In this document: piece after piece, positions 45,236-56,808 of the stretch | Layout of the letters: every line of letters starts with the position of its first letter | Numbering within the stretch: the first letter of the stretch is position 1 | Origin: Erodium maritimum | Taxonomy: Eukaryota > Streptophyta > Magnoliopsida > Geraniales > Geraniaceae | Length of the DNA: 64,000 nt | NCBI GenBank assembly: GCA_963921825.1 | Contig: OY997588.1 | Location: 138,167,203-138,231,202, forward strand | Direction: 5' to 3' | Position numbers and translations under genes: made by a program | Notes under the pieces: generated by a model | The model's database searches: none | Told to the model about the DNA's origin: nothing | What the model saw: only the letters and a program-made list of their open reading frames with translations

Positions 45236-45697
45236 GGGAAAATTTTACCTAACTATTCATAATTTTCACTTAACTACACCCAATTTTTTTTTCCACCTGA
45301 AAGATACCCTAACTTTCCAAAAAATTAACTTTACTATCTTTCCTTAGTTTTTAGACAGAAAAAGGTCATGTACATGACCTTATTTTCCCAAAAAGGACAT
45401 AAATGACCTTATACACATTGTTATCTTACCAATAACTTTCTACCATTATTTTCCCAATAATGATAGAGAGTGAAAATGAAGGAGAAATAACAATTTGAAT
45501 AAAGACATTTATGTCATTGTGAGGAAAACATGGTCATGTTTATGGCTCATGACCTTTTTTCCGTTTAAAAACTAACAGAAAGATAGTAAAGTGAAAATTT
45601 AAAAAAATTAGGGTATCCCAAACCAAATCAAAAGAAAAGTTAGGTGAGACTAAGTGAAAATCATGGATAATTAGACTTAGCTAGGTGAAATCTTCCC
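45236..45697. mobile_element. MITE with long inverted arms, second family
   Basis: The left end GGGAAAATTTTACCTAACTA and the right end (complement GGGAAGATTTCACCTAGCTA) are inverted repeats extending through TTTTCACTTA. The flanks TTTAATCTT and TTAACTTTT are similar but not identical, perhaps an eroded 9-bp duplication of Mutator type. The core has a repeated GGTCATGTACATGACC palindrome. Non-coding. Confidence 0.65.
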
Positions 45698-45849
45698 TTA
45701 ACTTTTATCAAAAAGTAAAATAAATCCCTTGTTTGATTTAAAATTTGAAATCTAAATTAGGCCCTATATTAATGAAGGTCGTAAACGAATAAGTCCTCAA
45801 AATATGTAAAATAATTTTTTTTTTTTTAAAAACTTAGGAGCTCTCATTT

Positions 45850-47325
45850 GTCTCATATGTGCTGCATGGCGTCGTCAATCATATTATCGGCCCCATCGTC
45901 ACTGCTCCCAAACCAAGCCTCTCCTTCGTTTGTCCCAATCTCGTGGCTCTGCTCCATGTCTCCCCTCCACTGGTGATGCCCCCGTGCCCCGCCACGAAAT
46001 TTGCCAGACCTTTTCGCGCTTTCAGAGTCGTTAAAAGGTCTTGTCGGGCTTCTCCTTTTCCACCGGACCCAATGCCTCCACCGCTCCTTATTCCTTACAC
46101 GGACTTGGTTCCTCCACCTCGACTTTCCTATGAGTTTATACGAATGAAGCCAACCCCTCGCAAGGGAAGGCCCAAAAAATTGCTACCGCCCTAACGCTGA
46201 TTGGCTCTACCGTCGTCGTGGGAAAAGGTATGGCCTCTGTGGACCTAACCGGTGCCCTTTTGAATAGGCCCAGGCTGATCACCGCTTTGCCTCCTAAGGA
46301 TACCAATCCGGCCACGGGACTATCTTAGTTAGGGCCCATGTAGGACTACCATCCCTCATGCCTAGGTATCCTATGGGGCGCCGTAGGCGACCATAGGAAC
46401 CGGCCATTCGCGATGCGTTCGCACATCGCCGCCTGATCTTGAGTGATGGGTCTCATGGGGAGGCAGGGCCAGACCTTGGCCTCGGATGGTCCCAAGTTCC
46501 CTCGCTCGCAATCTACTAATTCTCAAGGGCATGATGTCTCCTCAATCGAGAAGAGGCGAGCTCTAATGTCCAGGCTCCCGCCGACGATGGTCATGTATAT
46601 CTCATTTTCAAGATAGTGGTGATCAATCGTGACATCTAACCATCTGCCTAAGAAACACGCACAAAGGGAATTCTGTTTCCGCCTTACCTCAGTTACAAGA
46701 GGAGGGTTCGGCCCTGGATGGGTGGATGGTTATGACAACCAACATCCTGCCTAACTCGACAAGAAGGATAAGGCCAACCTGTTCTTCAGGAGGATTCTAT
46801 AGCCACCGACCTTCGGACCACCAATGAGGGGGTGTTACAAGGCCTCCTTACATGCCTTGAGCCGAAGAAGACCCTAACGAAAAAGAGAGAGGAAGAATTA
46901 ACGAACCATGAGGGGCTTCAAGCGAGGGATGGGAAACAACCTCGCTTGGGCCCATGAAGCCTACTCTTGGTCTCGGATTGTTAGGGAGGAATGCCAACCC
47001 AGCCTTGTGAGGGCTCCCTCTACCAATTATTGTGTTCATGACCAAGTCAAGCACTTTATCCAGGACTTTAGTGAACGTCAAAAGAAGTTCCAACTGCTTC
47101 TAGGCACCTCTGGCTAGTCTCAGGTCGAGCCGAGATTGATTTACTGTTCTTTAAGTTTTTTTTTCCGTTTTAATTCCAGATAGTTATATCAAATGATCGT
47201 CTATATTTCAATTATACTTAAAAGATTAGCGGCAGGATTATCTTTAGACCATCCTCTTTCCTACCATTCTACTTCTTTCTTACCACGGTCTACTTTCTAT
47301 AAAATTGTTTCTTTTGCTCAAAAAA
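45850..47325 (+). mobile_element. Degenerate LINE-like copy
   Basis: A GC-rich block in an AT-rich region, open at 45859-46194 (111 codons, Pro-rich, ending MKPTPRKGRPKKLLPP with an AT-hook-like GRPKK). It continues through broken frames to 46908-47117 (a polar peptide with HDQVKHFIQDFSERQKKFQ). It ends at TTTCTTTTGCTCAAAAAA (A-run 47320-47325). The composition and GRP motif suit a LINE ORF1 C-terminus, and the tail suits a LINE, but no domain is certain. Confidence 0.4.
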
Positions 47326-47327
47326 TA

Positions 47328-48984
47328 AGATTCAAATATTCTCCTGATGTTTCTTCTTGGCTTTTTTTTTGTAGTCCTATGCAATGTAGCTTATAGGGAA
47401 ACAGCTTATTAATTACAAGATATATATGATCCTTACAACCTATGAACCCTAGTTTATGATCTATTCTAGTAATTATAACTAGCAGAGCCCTTCCTCCGGA
47501 CACAACTTATTAGCAGATTATCATGTTTGTAATGTTCTATTCAAACACATTTCAGTTCTAAACCTGTTTGTATTCATTATTACAGGATTAACTACCAAGG
47601 TATTACTTAAACTAACAGAAAATAAGCGACTTAGTAATCCAATTTAAAAAAATGTCAATTTAGTCTTAAGCTTGCATACATCATTCCGTCAGCTTGATCC
47701 ACTACTTGGTCGATTTGCAATGAAATTTTAAAATTAACATATTGTTACTCTAAACAGTAAACAAGGAATTAATTCTTTTTTTTATCCTGCAATTAAGGAC
47801 CATTGTGATATTATTTATAGTTTATGCATGTATTTATATTTTGAATGCACATGAATTGATTGCTGGGTTCTTCAGTACATTGCATTGTTCATGAATGCAA
47901 ACGTTCATATATATGATTATATTGCTAACTAGAAATATCTTTTATGCATATATATATGAATCATATTTCTGTTCCTTTGAATTCATTATAACCGCACCAA
48001 GATAAAGATAGTAGGGTGATCAATCCAACATTTGAGAGAAGCAGAACTGTTTTGTTCCCTTTTGAAAATTTCATCGACATTGTTGTTGTTATTAGAAAAA
48101 GTTGATCAATGTTGTTGTTTTTAACATTAATACTAAAGCTTAGTTGAAACTTTACTTACTAGTCATTGTTATTGTTTCGTAGGAGCCGTCAAGACAAGGC
48201 AATGACTGGACGGGGTATAGAGAAATTTCGACATACACAATGTGGCCTCTACTCTGTTATAATCAGGTTAATTAGTCTAGTTATAATAGTCGTACTTATA
48301 GTATTTTATATCAGCCACTTAAATAAGTTCATTAAGAAAATGTTTAATGTAGCAATTTGAGAGAAAAAAAAAAAGGAATCATATATAATCACTTCTTACA
48401 GATATGTATGGTGTTAATACAAATAATTTTTACTCAGCCATGTTTATTTGGGAAATCATCTGGCTGCGTATATAAATGCAATCAAGTGTTTTGAGGAATA
48501 ATTGGCCAGATGTGGAACTTGAGTTTCTATGTATATCTTTGTTCAGCGAATTCATTATGACTTGTAGAAAACTATAAATGGTGCTCATGTGTTTTGTGGA
48601 TGTTTGGTATATGTTTATTTTATGAATTACTGATATCCACAGTAAAAGATGTTTATACATTCGTGATGGTATCACGATTCTTGTTTCCTAAGCTATATCG
48701 TTTACTGCAGATATATGCATGGTTGGGCAAGAAAGTCTTGTAAATTTTCTGGGGGTTCAAATTTTGACTAACTAATATTAGGATATTTATAATTGTCTTT
48801 TTTCATAAGCAAAAAAGAAACAGGAATCCTAATATAATACAATTTATATTAAACTAAAATTAATCCTCACATGTTTCCACACAAGTGACCAGGGTCGACC
48901 CAACAGATTCGGGAGCCTAAAACGAATACCTATACAAACTCTTTTTTCTCTCATAGAAATGGAGATGGTACTTCGGTAAAATAC
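47328..48984. other. AT-rich intergenic, nothing identified
   Basis: Short open frames (for example 48166-48360 with a hydrophobic stretch LISLVIIVVLIVFYI) have no support beyond chance in AT-rich sequence. No transposon ends recognised. Confidence 0.45.
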
Positions 48985-50026
48985 AACTAAATGGAACTTA
49001 ACCTTATGGCCATTACTGATACTTTATTTATTTTTGGTTTCTCTCTCTAAACGCTCCTATCTCTCACTGAACCAAACCTTCGCTTTCCTCTTCTTCTTTG
49101 GCCGCCGTCGACTGGCTGGCCGGTTGACGGCGGTCACACCCCTCTCCTCTTCCTTTTCTCACCCCTTTTCCTCTTCAGTTCACATTTCTTCACCCTTTCT
49201 TTCCTTTGCTTCGATACCGTCCGACTGGTTGCTTTTCTAGATCTGGAGTGGGAAGCTCTTCCCCTTCGTTTTGCAGTCGATGGCTACAGATCCGGGTTGG
49301 CTCCGGTCGCCGGCGTGTCCCCCTCTTCTTTCCCCCTTCTTTTTGGCCTTGGCCTGTACTCCGACCGGTCTCAGATCTGTTTCTCCGTTCGTTTGGCGTG
49401 CCCAGGACGGGAGTGGTTGATGTTTCGAGCTCCCTTATTCCTCGATTCACCCCCGACTGGTGCTAATTTTCGAGTTTGGGGGCAGATCTGAGGTTTTCCG
49501 GCCACTGTGTCTTCTGAGCTAGGAAGTAGCTCGTTTTCAGGGAAGGTGTGAGACACTCTTCAAGCTTGTTGTTGGTGTTGTTCAGTCCGAGCTCTGCTTC
49601 CCGGCCTCCGTTGACGGCGTGTGGTTCCTCCTCCAGAACTTTCGACTCATTCACTGGTTCACTTTTTCTCAGGCTTCGCGGCTCTTGCGGGTCCGGATCT
49701 CCGCTCGTGCTCTTGGCTCCACCCTTGTTTGTCGTAGGTTTGTGGTCTGTTCGGGCAGGTGATGATCCCGGTTGGAGCGGGTTCTTCGAGTTTGATTCTT
49801 CTTTGGTGAGTACTTATCCCCTGTTCCTCACTGTTTCTTCGTTTTCCTTGGAACCCTAGATTGGTTGCTGCTTTTCTGGTCCTTTTCCCTTCCGGGCAAA
49901 GGACATATTCGTTCTGATGGTCCTGGCCAGCGAAGATGTTTCGACCTACGGGTCTCCGGTGAAGCTTGGGTCACTTTTTTGGGGTTTTGCTGGTCTAGCG
50001 ATGGAATCGACATTGCTGGATTTGGT

Positions 50027-52956
50027 TGTGAAGACCGCCTCAGTAAAAGAATTAAATTATTTATAAATTGTTTCTTTTGTTCGATCGGAACATCGAAGTT
50101 GAAAGACGGGTTGGTTTTCTTTTGTTTGTCGGGGTTGGAAGTCGGTTCGAAGAGTGGTAACTTTTGCAAAAGTTTTAAAAAGAAAAAAAAGGGGTGAAAG
50201 GACTGGACCGGGCTGAACCGGACCCAGCTAGCAGACCCGGCTCACCAGGCCCGCCCGAGCCAATCCCTTCTTTGGGCTGTAAGGCCCACTTCGCGTGTAT
50301 GGCCCATTTTGCTGCCGGCCCGCACCTTTAAAACCGATTTTTTTAGGGTTTTCGACAGAACCCTCACTCCCTCTCTCCCGTTACTCTCAGTCTCTCTCTC
50401 CCTCATCTCGTCTCTCCTTCCTCTCCGTCGAACCACGCCGCCACCTTCACGCCACCGCCGCTCCCCTCTCCTCACGCCACCGCACGCAGCCATCCCGACC
50501 TTCCTCTTCGTCTTCGAACCCTCTCGCACCGCCGTCCCTCTCCCTGTCTCTCTAGTACCGTCCGAAACCGATCCCGCCGCCGGTTTCCTCATCCCCGAGT
50601 CTCTCACCCTTCTCCTTCTTCTCCGGCTGCAGCATCGCCCACGCACCGGCGAGCTCCGCCCAGCGCCGTCGTTCTTGCCAGATCTGAGACGGGACGTCGC
50701 ACCGTCCAGATCTGAGGCGAGAAGACCCGCCTCGCTTCACCGCCCAGCGCCACAACCTTCGCCGTCGTTTCCCCTACGGTGAGTCGCCACCGTGAGGCTC
50801 CGACCGGCCTGTCACGCCGGTGGCCGGCCGGTTTCAAACCGAACCTTCTTTCCTCCCTTTTGTTTTCTCTTTCCCGAATATCGTTGGATCTGTTTTATTT
50901 TGTTCTTGAGACAGAAAGTAACGAAAACAAAATTAAAGAAATTAAAGGAGTTTAATTTAAGGGAAAAAGGTTTAAAAACCAGTTTTGATTTAAGACAATC
51001 ACTGGGACTGTTGACGAGAAATGTGAATCGAACAAAGCTGACTGTTATTCGGACCTAGAGCGGGAACGCTGAATCGGACCTCGTGAATCGTGCCACGAAA
51101 CCCGTGCATTGAGACCCGTGCATTGGGACTGTGCCTCGGGAAACGTGCACCGGTTTTGGTGCTCGGGTGCTCGAACCCGATTCGTTGTGATCTCGCTTTT
51201 AGCCCGGTCGAGTCTAAAAGACAACTTTTCAACTTAAAACGAAACCGTCGTCTCCTTTTTGATTACTTTGTGAAACCGGTTTTAATTGTGGCTTTCGTTT
51301 GAAATTAGAGTCCGGCTTCGATCGAAGAGAAGACCGGAGTTAAACCCAGACGCGGACTTCGCCCTAGAAGACGGTGTTGGCTCGGTCGTCAGCAGTTAGG
51401 AGACGCTGCTGTGGTATCGTCTTGAGGTAGGGAAAGTAGCGAATACCGGTTTAATTACGGAAAGTTACTAGTATGCATGATAGGAATTAATAAAACTGGA
51501 AAGACGTTTATATCAGATAATAACCGGACGTGTCGTAGTAACATGTAGGATGAGAACAACTAGCGTAGCCGATTGAACTGCGAACATTTACGTTTCTGTC
51601 TTGGGAATTGATGTGCTGGTAGATCGGCCGTGTCGAGCCGTAGGTTGCGTGTTGTTTGGTTGCCTGTTGTTGTTTGATGTGCTTGCCGTGTGAGTCGGTG
51701 TGGTTAGGGTTAATAGACAAGATTAGTATAACCGTTGAGCTTGTTGTTGATATGTGTGGGCGAGTGTGCCGTGCTTGTGTTGATGTGAACTCTTGGTTGT
51801 GTGATGGTCGGGTAAGTGATAGACCGACGTGACTGGTTGTGGTAAGTTTGTTGGGCCTGTGAGCCGTGTTCGATCTGCTGCATTTCGATGCGTGATTTTA
51901 GTTTGTTGTGTGATCCTTGAGGGTGGTATTCTGGTTGTGTTTGGGGCCTACGGGTCGTTGTTTGGGGCCGACGGGTCGGGCCGACGGGCCATAATATGGT
52001 AGAGGCCTACGGGTCGTGTTGGGCCTACGGGTCGTATTGCATAGGGCCGACGGGTCGGAGCCGACGGGCCGCATCATATCATCTTGCATAGGGTCGACGG
52101 GTCGGAGCCGACGGGCCACATCATATCATATTGCATAGGGCCGACGGGTCGGAGCCGACGGGCTAAATCATAGCATAGTGGGCCTACGGGTCGTGGTTGG
52201 GCCTAAGGGTCGAGTTAGGCCTACGGGTCGTGATGGGCACTGGGTGCCGTGTTTCAACCTCGATGATCTATGATCCTTTGGAGACGTTTCCTAGAGTCCC
52301 GACGAATGCGTCCTTGTAAAGACGTCTCCGGCATTCTTGACGTTATACGTCTTTGTGACGTTATGCGCCTCCTCTGGATCGAGAGGTAGTCCGATGGATA
52401 CTTGACCTACCGTTTGATATGATGATGTCGGGCTGTGTACAGTCGGCGGAGTTCTAGGATTGTAGTACGGGATGTGTGTGCTAATGGCTTCTGTGTTTAG
52501 ATACGTTCGTTGCTTGGATAGTGGTTATTGCACGAGAGTTGTCGGTTTGTGTGTTTTGGTAAATTGGCTATGAACCCCGATTGGTAGTTAGTCGTGCTGT
52601 ACTAGTATGCCCTAATTGGACGGTTACTCGTGGTGGTGAGCCTATGTTCGTCACCTTAACTACTTTCTCTACTGGGCGAAAGCTCACCCCTTACATTGTT
52701 GATTTTCAGGTGTTGAGTGGGATTTGTACTAGCAGGACATAGCTGAGCTTGGGAGCTTGCGCGGGTCTTGTCTAGTCGGCCTAGTGACGTGCGTTTATTT
52801 TGAACCGAATTTTGTATACTGAGTTTTGTGAGCTGTTAACTTTTTCAATTGATTTATTAACACTTTTAAAATTTTATCTTTCGAAATTTTACCGTATTAT
52901 TTATTATTTTAAGTTCATGTCTCGAATCCGGTCAAAACTGGATTTGGGGCGTGACA
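50027..52956 (-). mobile_element. Solo LTR, copy 4 (minus strand, TSD TTGGT)
   Basis: On the minus strand it starts TGTCACGCCCCAAATCCAG (52956 downward) and ends at 50027, where the plus strand reads TGTGAAGACCGCC, the counterpart of TGTAAGAACCGCC in copies 1 and 2. TTGGT flanks it at 50022-50026 and 52957-52961. The 2,930-bp unit shares with copy 1 a conserved block AAAGACGTATAACGTC, GACGCATTCGTCGGGA and GGAAACGTCTCCAAAGGA (52.26-52.38 kb), just before its own tandem repeat (51930-52235). A GC-rich part (50190-50830) keeps long overlapping frames open, which I do not regard as genes. No internal retrotransposon sequence. Confidence 0.88.
51930..52235. repeat. GGGCCTACGGGTCG / GAGCCGACGGGCC tandem repeat in solo LTR 4
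   Basis: Irregular array of GGGCCGACGGGTCGGAGCCG and GGGCCTACGGGTCGTG units, with three larger units of about 50 bp each containing CATCATATCAT and TTGCATA. It occupies the same relative place as the arrays in LTRs 1-3, about 720 bp from the LTR 5' end. Confidence 0.8.
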
Positions 52957-53601
52957 TTGGTTGTCTGTGGTTTGGCCACCAACCAGTTGACTCCCTCTAC
53001 TTGGGAGACAACAGCCTGGATTCGTAGATTCTAGTTAGGTTCGGGGGTGGGTGTTGTTGGTTTTGTGTGCTCTGGTTGGTTTCGGGACTGGTCGGCAGTT
53101 TGGAGTACTGTTTTTTCCTCTCAAAGTTCTTCATGGTGGTGAAATCTGAGTAACAAGGCTCAATTTCTTTTTTCTACTCGCGCTTATTGGTTGGAGATCT
53201 GAGTTTCAAGACTCCTTGTTGATTTACTTTGGTTTGTTCTGCCCGTAGTGGCTCTATTGCTGTTTATTTAGTTTTCTGGGTTTAGTTAGTTTGTTAGACC
53301 TGTTGGTGTTTACTTGTTGTTCTTCACGGTAGAGATTTGGGGTATTTAGACCTTTGTTCGGTTCTGGTACTAGTTTTTCTGGTTTGGACGAGCTGCGCCT
53401 TGTTCCTAGGTTGCTTAATGTATGTAAAATCAGGGGATTTAGCCCTTTGTTTGTTCCCAGTTTGTGGGGTTGGTTCTGTTTGAGGTGCCACTGGCATTCT
53501 CATTGTTGTATGAGGGATTACCCTTGGCCACGTTTCCATTTTGAAAACTTGGTTTTTATAAAACAAACAATTGCCGATAAAAGAAAAACTAAATGGAACT
53601 T

Positions 53602-54200
53602 CACTTGAATTATTAAGTTTCAATAATAAACTCCAAAACAATTTTTTAAATCCTTATTTGTCATTTACAGAATAATGTACGTTCTATGAAGCTTATCTAC
53701 ATATTTTTAATACATCCAAATAAATATAGAAAAAGGTACGCATTATATTTTTATAAAATAATCACATTGCAGTAAAATTTGTTAAAGGAAACATATGTTT
53801 TGACATAAAATTCATAGAAAACGTATTTTGGGTGGAACAAAAGTAAAACCACTCCTTGTTAATCAACTGAAAGAGATTTTTGGATCCTTTTTTAATATAT
53901 AAATTAAGGCTTAATTATTTAAAAAATCTAGGCATCATAGACTTCGTCCAAATCGATTACGTTCTTATATTTTTATGTATCCATTTCGAATTTCTACATA
54001 TTAAGCCTATAATTAAAATTCGTAATGTGTTGGGATCGATTGATAAGTAGTTAGAACTTTTGTAAAGAACATTGAATAATTTGAGCAACTAACGTGTATA
54101 GAAAATTGACCGCAAACCTAACAACAAATTATACGTAGGATTAAAAAAGAAACTTAAAATAATTAGATATAAAATAAAACATTCAACATACCTTTTGAGA
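53602..54200. other. AT-rich intergenic, nothing identified
   Basis: No open frame or repeat of note between the retroposed segment and the LINE. Confidence 0.5.
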
Positions 54201-54477
54201 TGAACTTTCCGATCAGAATCAATTCTCTGGTACTCTCTCTATGTCTACAGTAACATTACTGTAGCCTTTCCTCAAACACCTGCATTCTTCATCGTGTTCT
54301 TCAGGTTCTCCTTGTTCTTCATCCTCACCTGAGGTAATCAAAGGTAATCTGAGAGCTTCTCCAGCGCTGCAGACCCTCAACCTTCACCTGCAACATCCTT
54401 CTTCCTACCTCCTCACCCTTTCCCCGTTTTCACCTTCAAGATCATCAACTTCAAAGCAGAGCTGAACAGTACCAAGT

Positions 54478-56799
54478 ATGTTGACTCTTGGCGAACTCAT
54501 TGGTGACCTAGCTTATCCAGTTATGACTATCAAATCTCTCCAGCAAGACAAGGATGCCTCCTCTTCCTCCATTGGACCCCCACCTGGTTTTGAGAACCAT
54601 CCAAAAAAGCCTATCACAAGAAGAAGAAGAAGATTTCATGATCCCAACTCCTCCTCATCTGATAGAATTCCTCAATACTCTCCGGGAGATTGTACCAAAT
54701 ACCTTGATGGGAAGAAACTTTTCTATGACAAATATTTCAAACCCCTTCCTTCAGAACCTGATCAAACCCCCTCCGTATCTCAAGCTCCTCTGCCACTCAA
54801 GTCAGCTCAACTCTCTACTGAACAACCTCGCACTCACACAACTTCTAAACAGGATGCACCAAACTCTTCTCTGCAATATGCTGCTTATGTGCATAATATA
54901 CCACCTTTTGCCTCCAAAGACTGGTTGGCCAATATTTTTGAAGAGATTGGAGGAGTTCAAAGTGTCCATGTTCCCTCGAATTCAAGCAGATTGGGTAAAA
55001 GATATGGTTTTTGCTACTTTGAAACAAAAAAACAACTACTGGATGCCATCTATCTCTTCAATGGTTATACCATTAATGGATATAAGCTCTACATCACAAA
55101 AGCAAGGGGGAGGCAATCAGAACAGCCTTATACTACTACCATCCAACCACCTCTCTTCAAGCAGGGATCAGTGGTGACTTCTCAACAACTCTTTATGCAG
55201 AAGGCTCATCTAGCAATAACTCACAATGGCCATAATGCCCAATCTATCGCCAGAGACCTTATCATGGAAGGTGTGTGTGAACTAAAGATCAAAGACCTAG
55301 GAAATCAGCTTGTTTTAATCTACTGTGAGAATTTGGAGTTGGATGCTGAGATTTTGAAGGATAATGGAGTCTTGCTTCACAACGAGCTCTCTTTCATTCT
55401 TGGAAAGGAATCTCTGATCAATATGGGAGGACAATTCAGGTGGATACAAATTCAAGGCCTCCCCTATCAAGGTTGGTGCAATGAAACATTTGATGCAGCA
55501 GTTTCTGGTCTTGGAAAATTTATCTACACTCATCCTACAACCACTGCTGGAACCCAAATTGGTGAAGCCTATGTTCTGATACACACCACTCAATATACAC
55601 CAATTGCTGCAGAAGTAAAGCTCAGACTAGGTACACAAATCTTCCCTCTATGGTTACAATCATTCAATGTTGCAGACATTCCCCCATTATTACAGGTTAC
55701 CACAGAGGAAAATTCTGATTCTGACTCCACACCCAAATCCCTCTCTGAAGAACAACATTCTTCTCCACTTGAATGCTCTACCTCTGCTGACCCAGCCACT
55801 CAATCAGAACAACACAACAATGAAATTGTACCTACTCCTTCTCTATTAAAGATCAAAGACATTGATTTAGTAGAAGCCAAAGCCATTTACTCTGAGGTTG
55901 GTGAGTTAGTTATTGCAGGTCATGCCACATATTCATTAACAGGCTCTGATTACTCCACACATCCTAACATTACTGATACACAAAAAACTCTGCATAATCT
56001 GGTGGTTGAAGATACTCTAGAAAGGGAAGAAAAAAAAAGGAGTTAGAATCTACTCAAATTCTCCTCCTCAACTCAGAAAACCTAGTCAGCTCACCATTGT
56101 TGCAAATTCATCAAGATTCAACACTCCCAGTTACTTGCCAACTAGCTCAACCCTCTCCCAACTTAACAAGTACATTGGCACATCAGAGTCTATTGCAGCC
56201 CAAGCCCCAAAATACTCTCTCACCACTTTCCCATAAAAGACACTCTTTGGAAGCAACAACATTAAATGCACCTGATACATTGGAAGGATATTCAGAATTA
56301 CAATCACTTCCCTCTCAACCTCACCAGCTGCAAAGTGATTTTATAGGGCTGGATCTGATAAATAGTGGAAACCGCACCCCCAAGGCAACCCCACCAATTC
56401 TGACAGCAGGGCCACCAGAAAATTGGGACTGTGACAATACCCATTTCCCTCCAATTGCATTGACAAATAAAAGAAAGGAAAGAATTCAAAAAACAGCAGT
56501 ATCCTCTCATGTATATGCAACCAGATCTAAACTCAAAGTATCAGGGTCAGCTGCAAAAACCTTCATCTCCAAAGGACAGATCAATGAGGCAAAGAAAGCC
56601 TGGAGCTTTGGCAAAGTCATAGGACTCTGCAGATTGTAGTGAAGAAATTATCCTTCAACAACTTGCTTCCCTTGATGATGAAAGGGTCTCAGTGGAGGAC
56701 CCAGAGCTGGATCATATTGAAGAACCCAACTTGCTTCCAACTGATGAAGATTCAATCCCACCAGTGAGCAAAATGCTCACTCCTCTACCTCTACTCTAA
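54478..56799 (+). pseudogene. LINE ORF1 with RRM domain, two frameshifts
   Basis: The ATG at 54478 opens 522 codons. A Ser/Pro-rich N-terminus with GPPPGFE precedes an RRM at about residues 135-205: RNP2-like YVHNIP, then KRYGFCYFE (RNP1) and INGYKLYITKARG. A conserved LINE ORF1 domain follows (RWIQIQGLPYQGWCNETFDA, FPLWLQSF), then an acidic Ser/Thr-rich tail. The frame breaks at a nine-A run (56030-56038), continues in another frame (56097-56639; GQINEAKKAWSFGKVIGL), and near 56630 returns to the first frame, ending at TAA 56797-56799 (LTPLPLL). The two breaks compensate each other. The protein would bind element RNA. The original length would be about 774 residues. Confidence 0.85.
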
Positions 56800-56808
56800 G
56801 TCATTCTG

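Larger units (their letters stand above)
49000..53586 (+). mobile_element. Retroposed segment with 15-bp TSD, split by a solo LTR
   Basis: AACTAAATGGAACTT occurs perfectly at 48985-48999 and 53587-53601, a duplication length typical of LINE-driven insertion. Between them, apart from the LTR at 50027-52956, lie about 1.65 kb: a pyrimidine-rich GC-rich first half (CTTTCCTCTTCTTCTTTGGC onward) and a T/G-rich second half ending TTGCCGATAAAAGAAAA, an A-rich tail. Composition resembles a 5' leader joined to a 3' UTR, so this may be an internally deleted LINE or a processed transcript. I recognise no coding domain; frames at 49034-49859 are Ser/Pro/Leu-rich and overlap on both strands. Confidence 0.7.

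Noticed and set aside
50242..50837. Overlapping long frames on both strands (up to 157 codons)
   Set aside because: They lie inside solo LTR 4 in GC-rich, CT-rich DNA where stop codons are scarce; opposite-strand frames are equally long.
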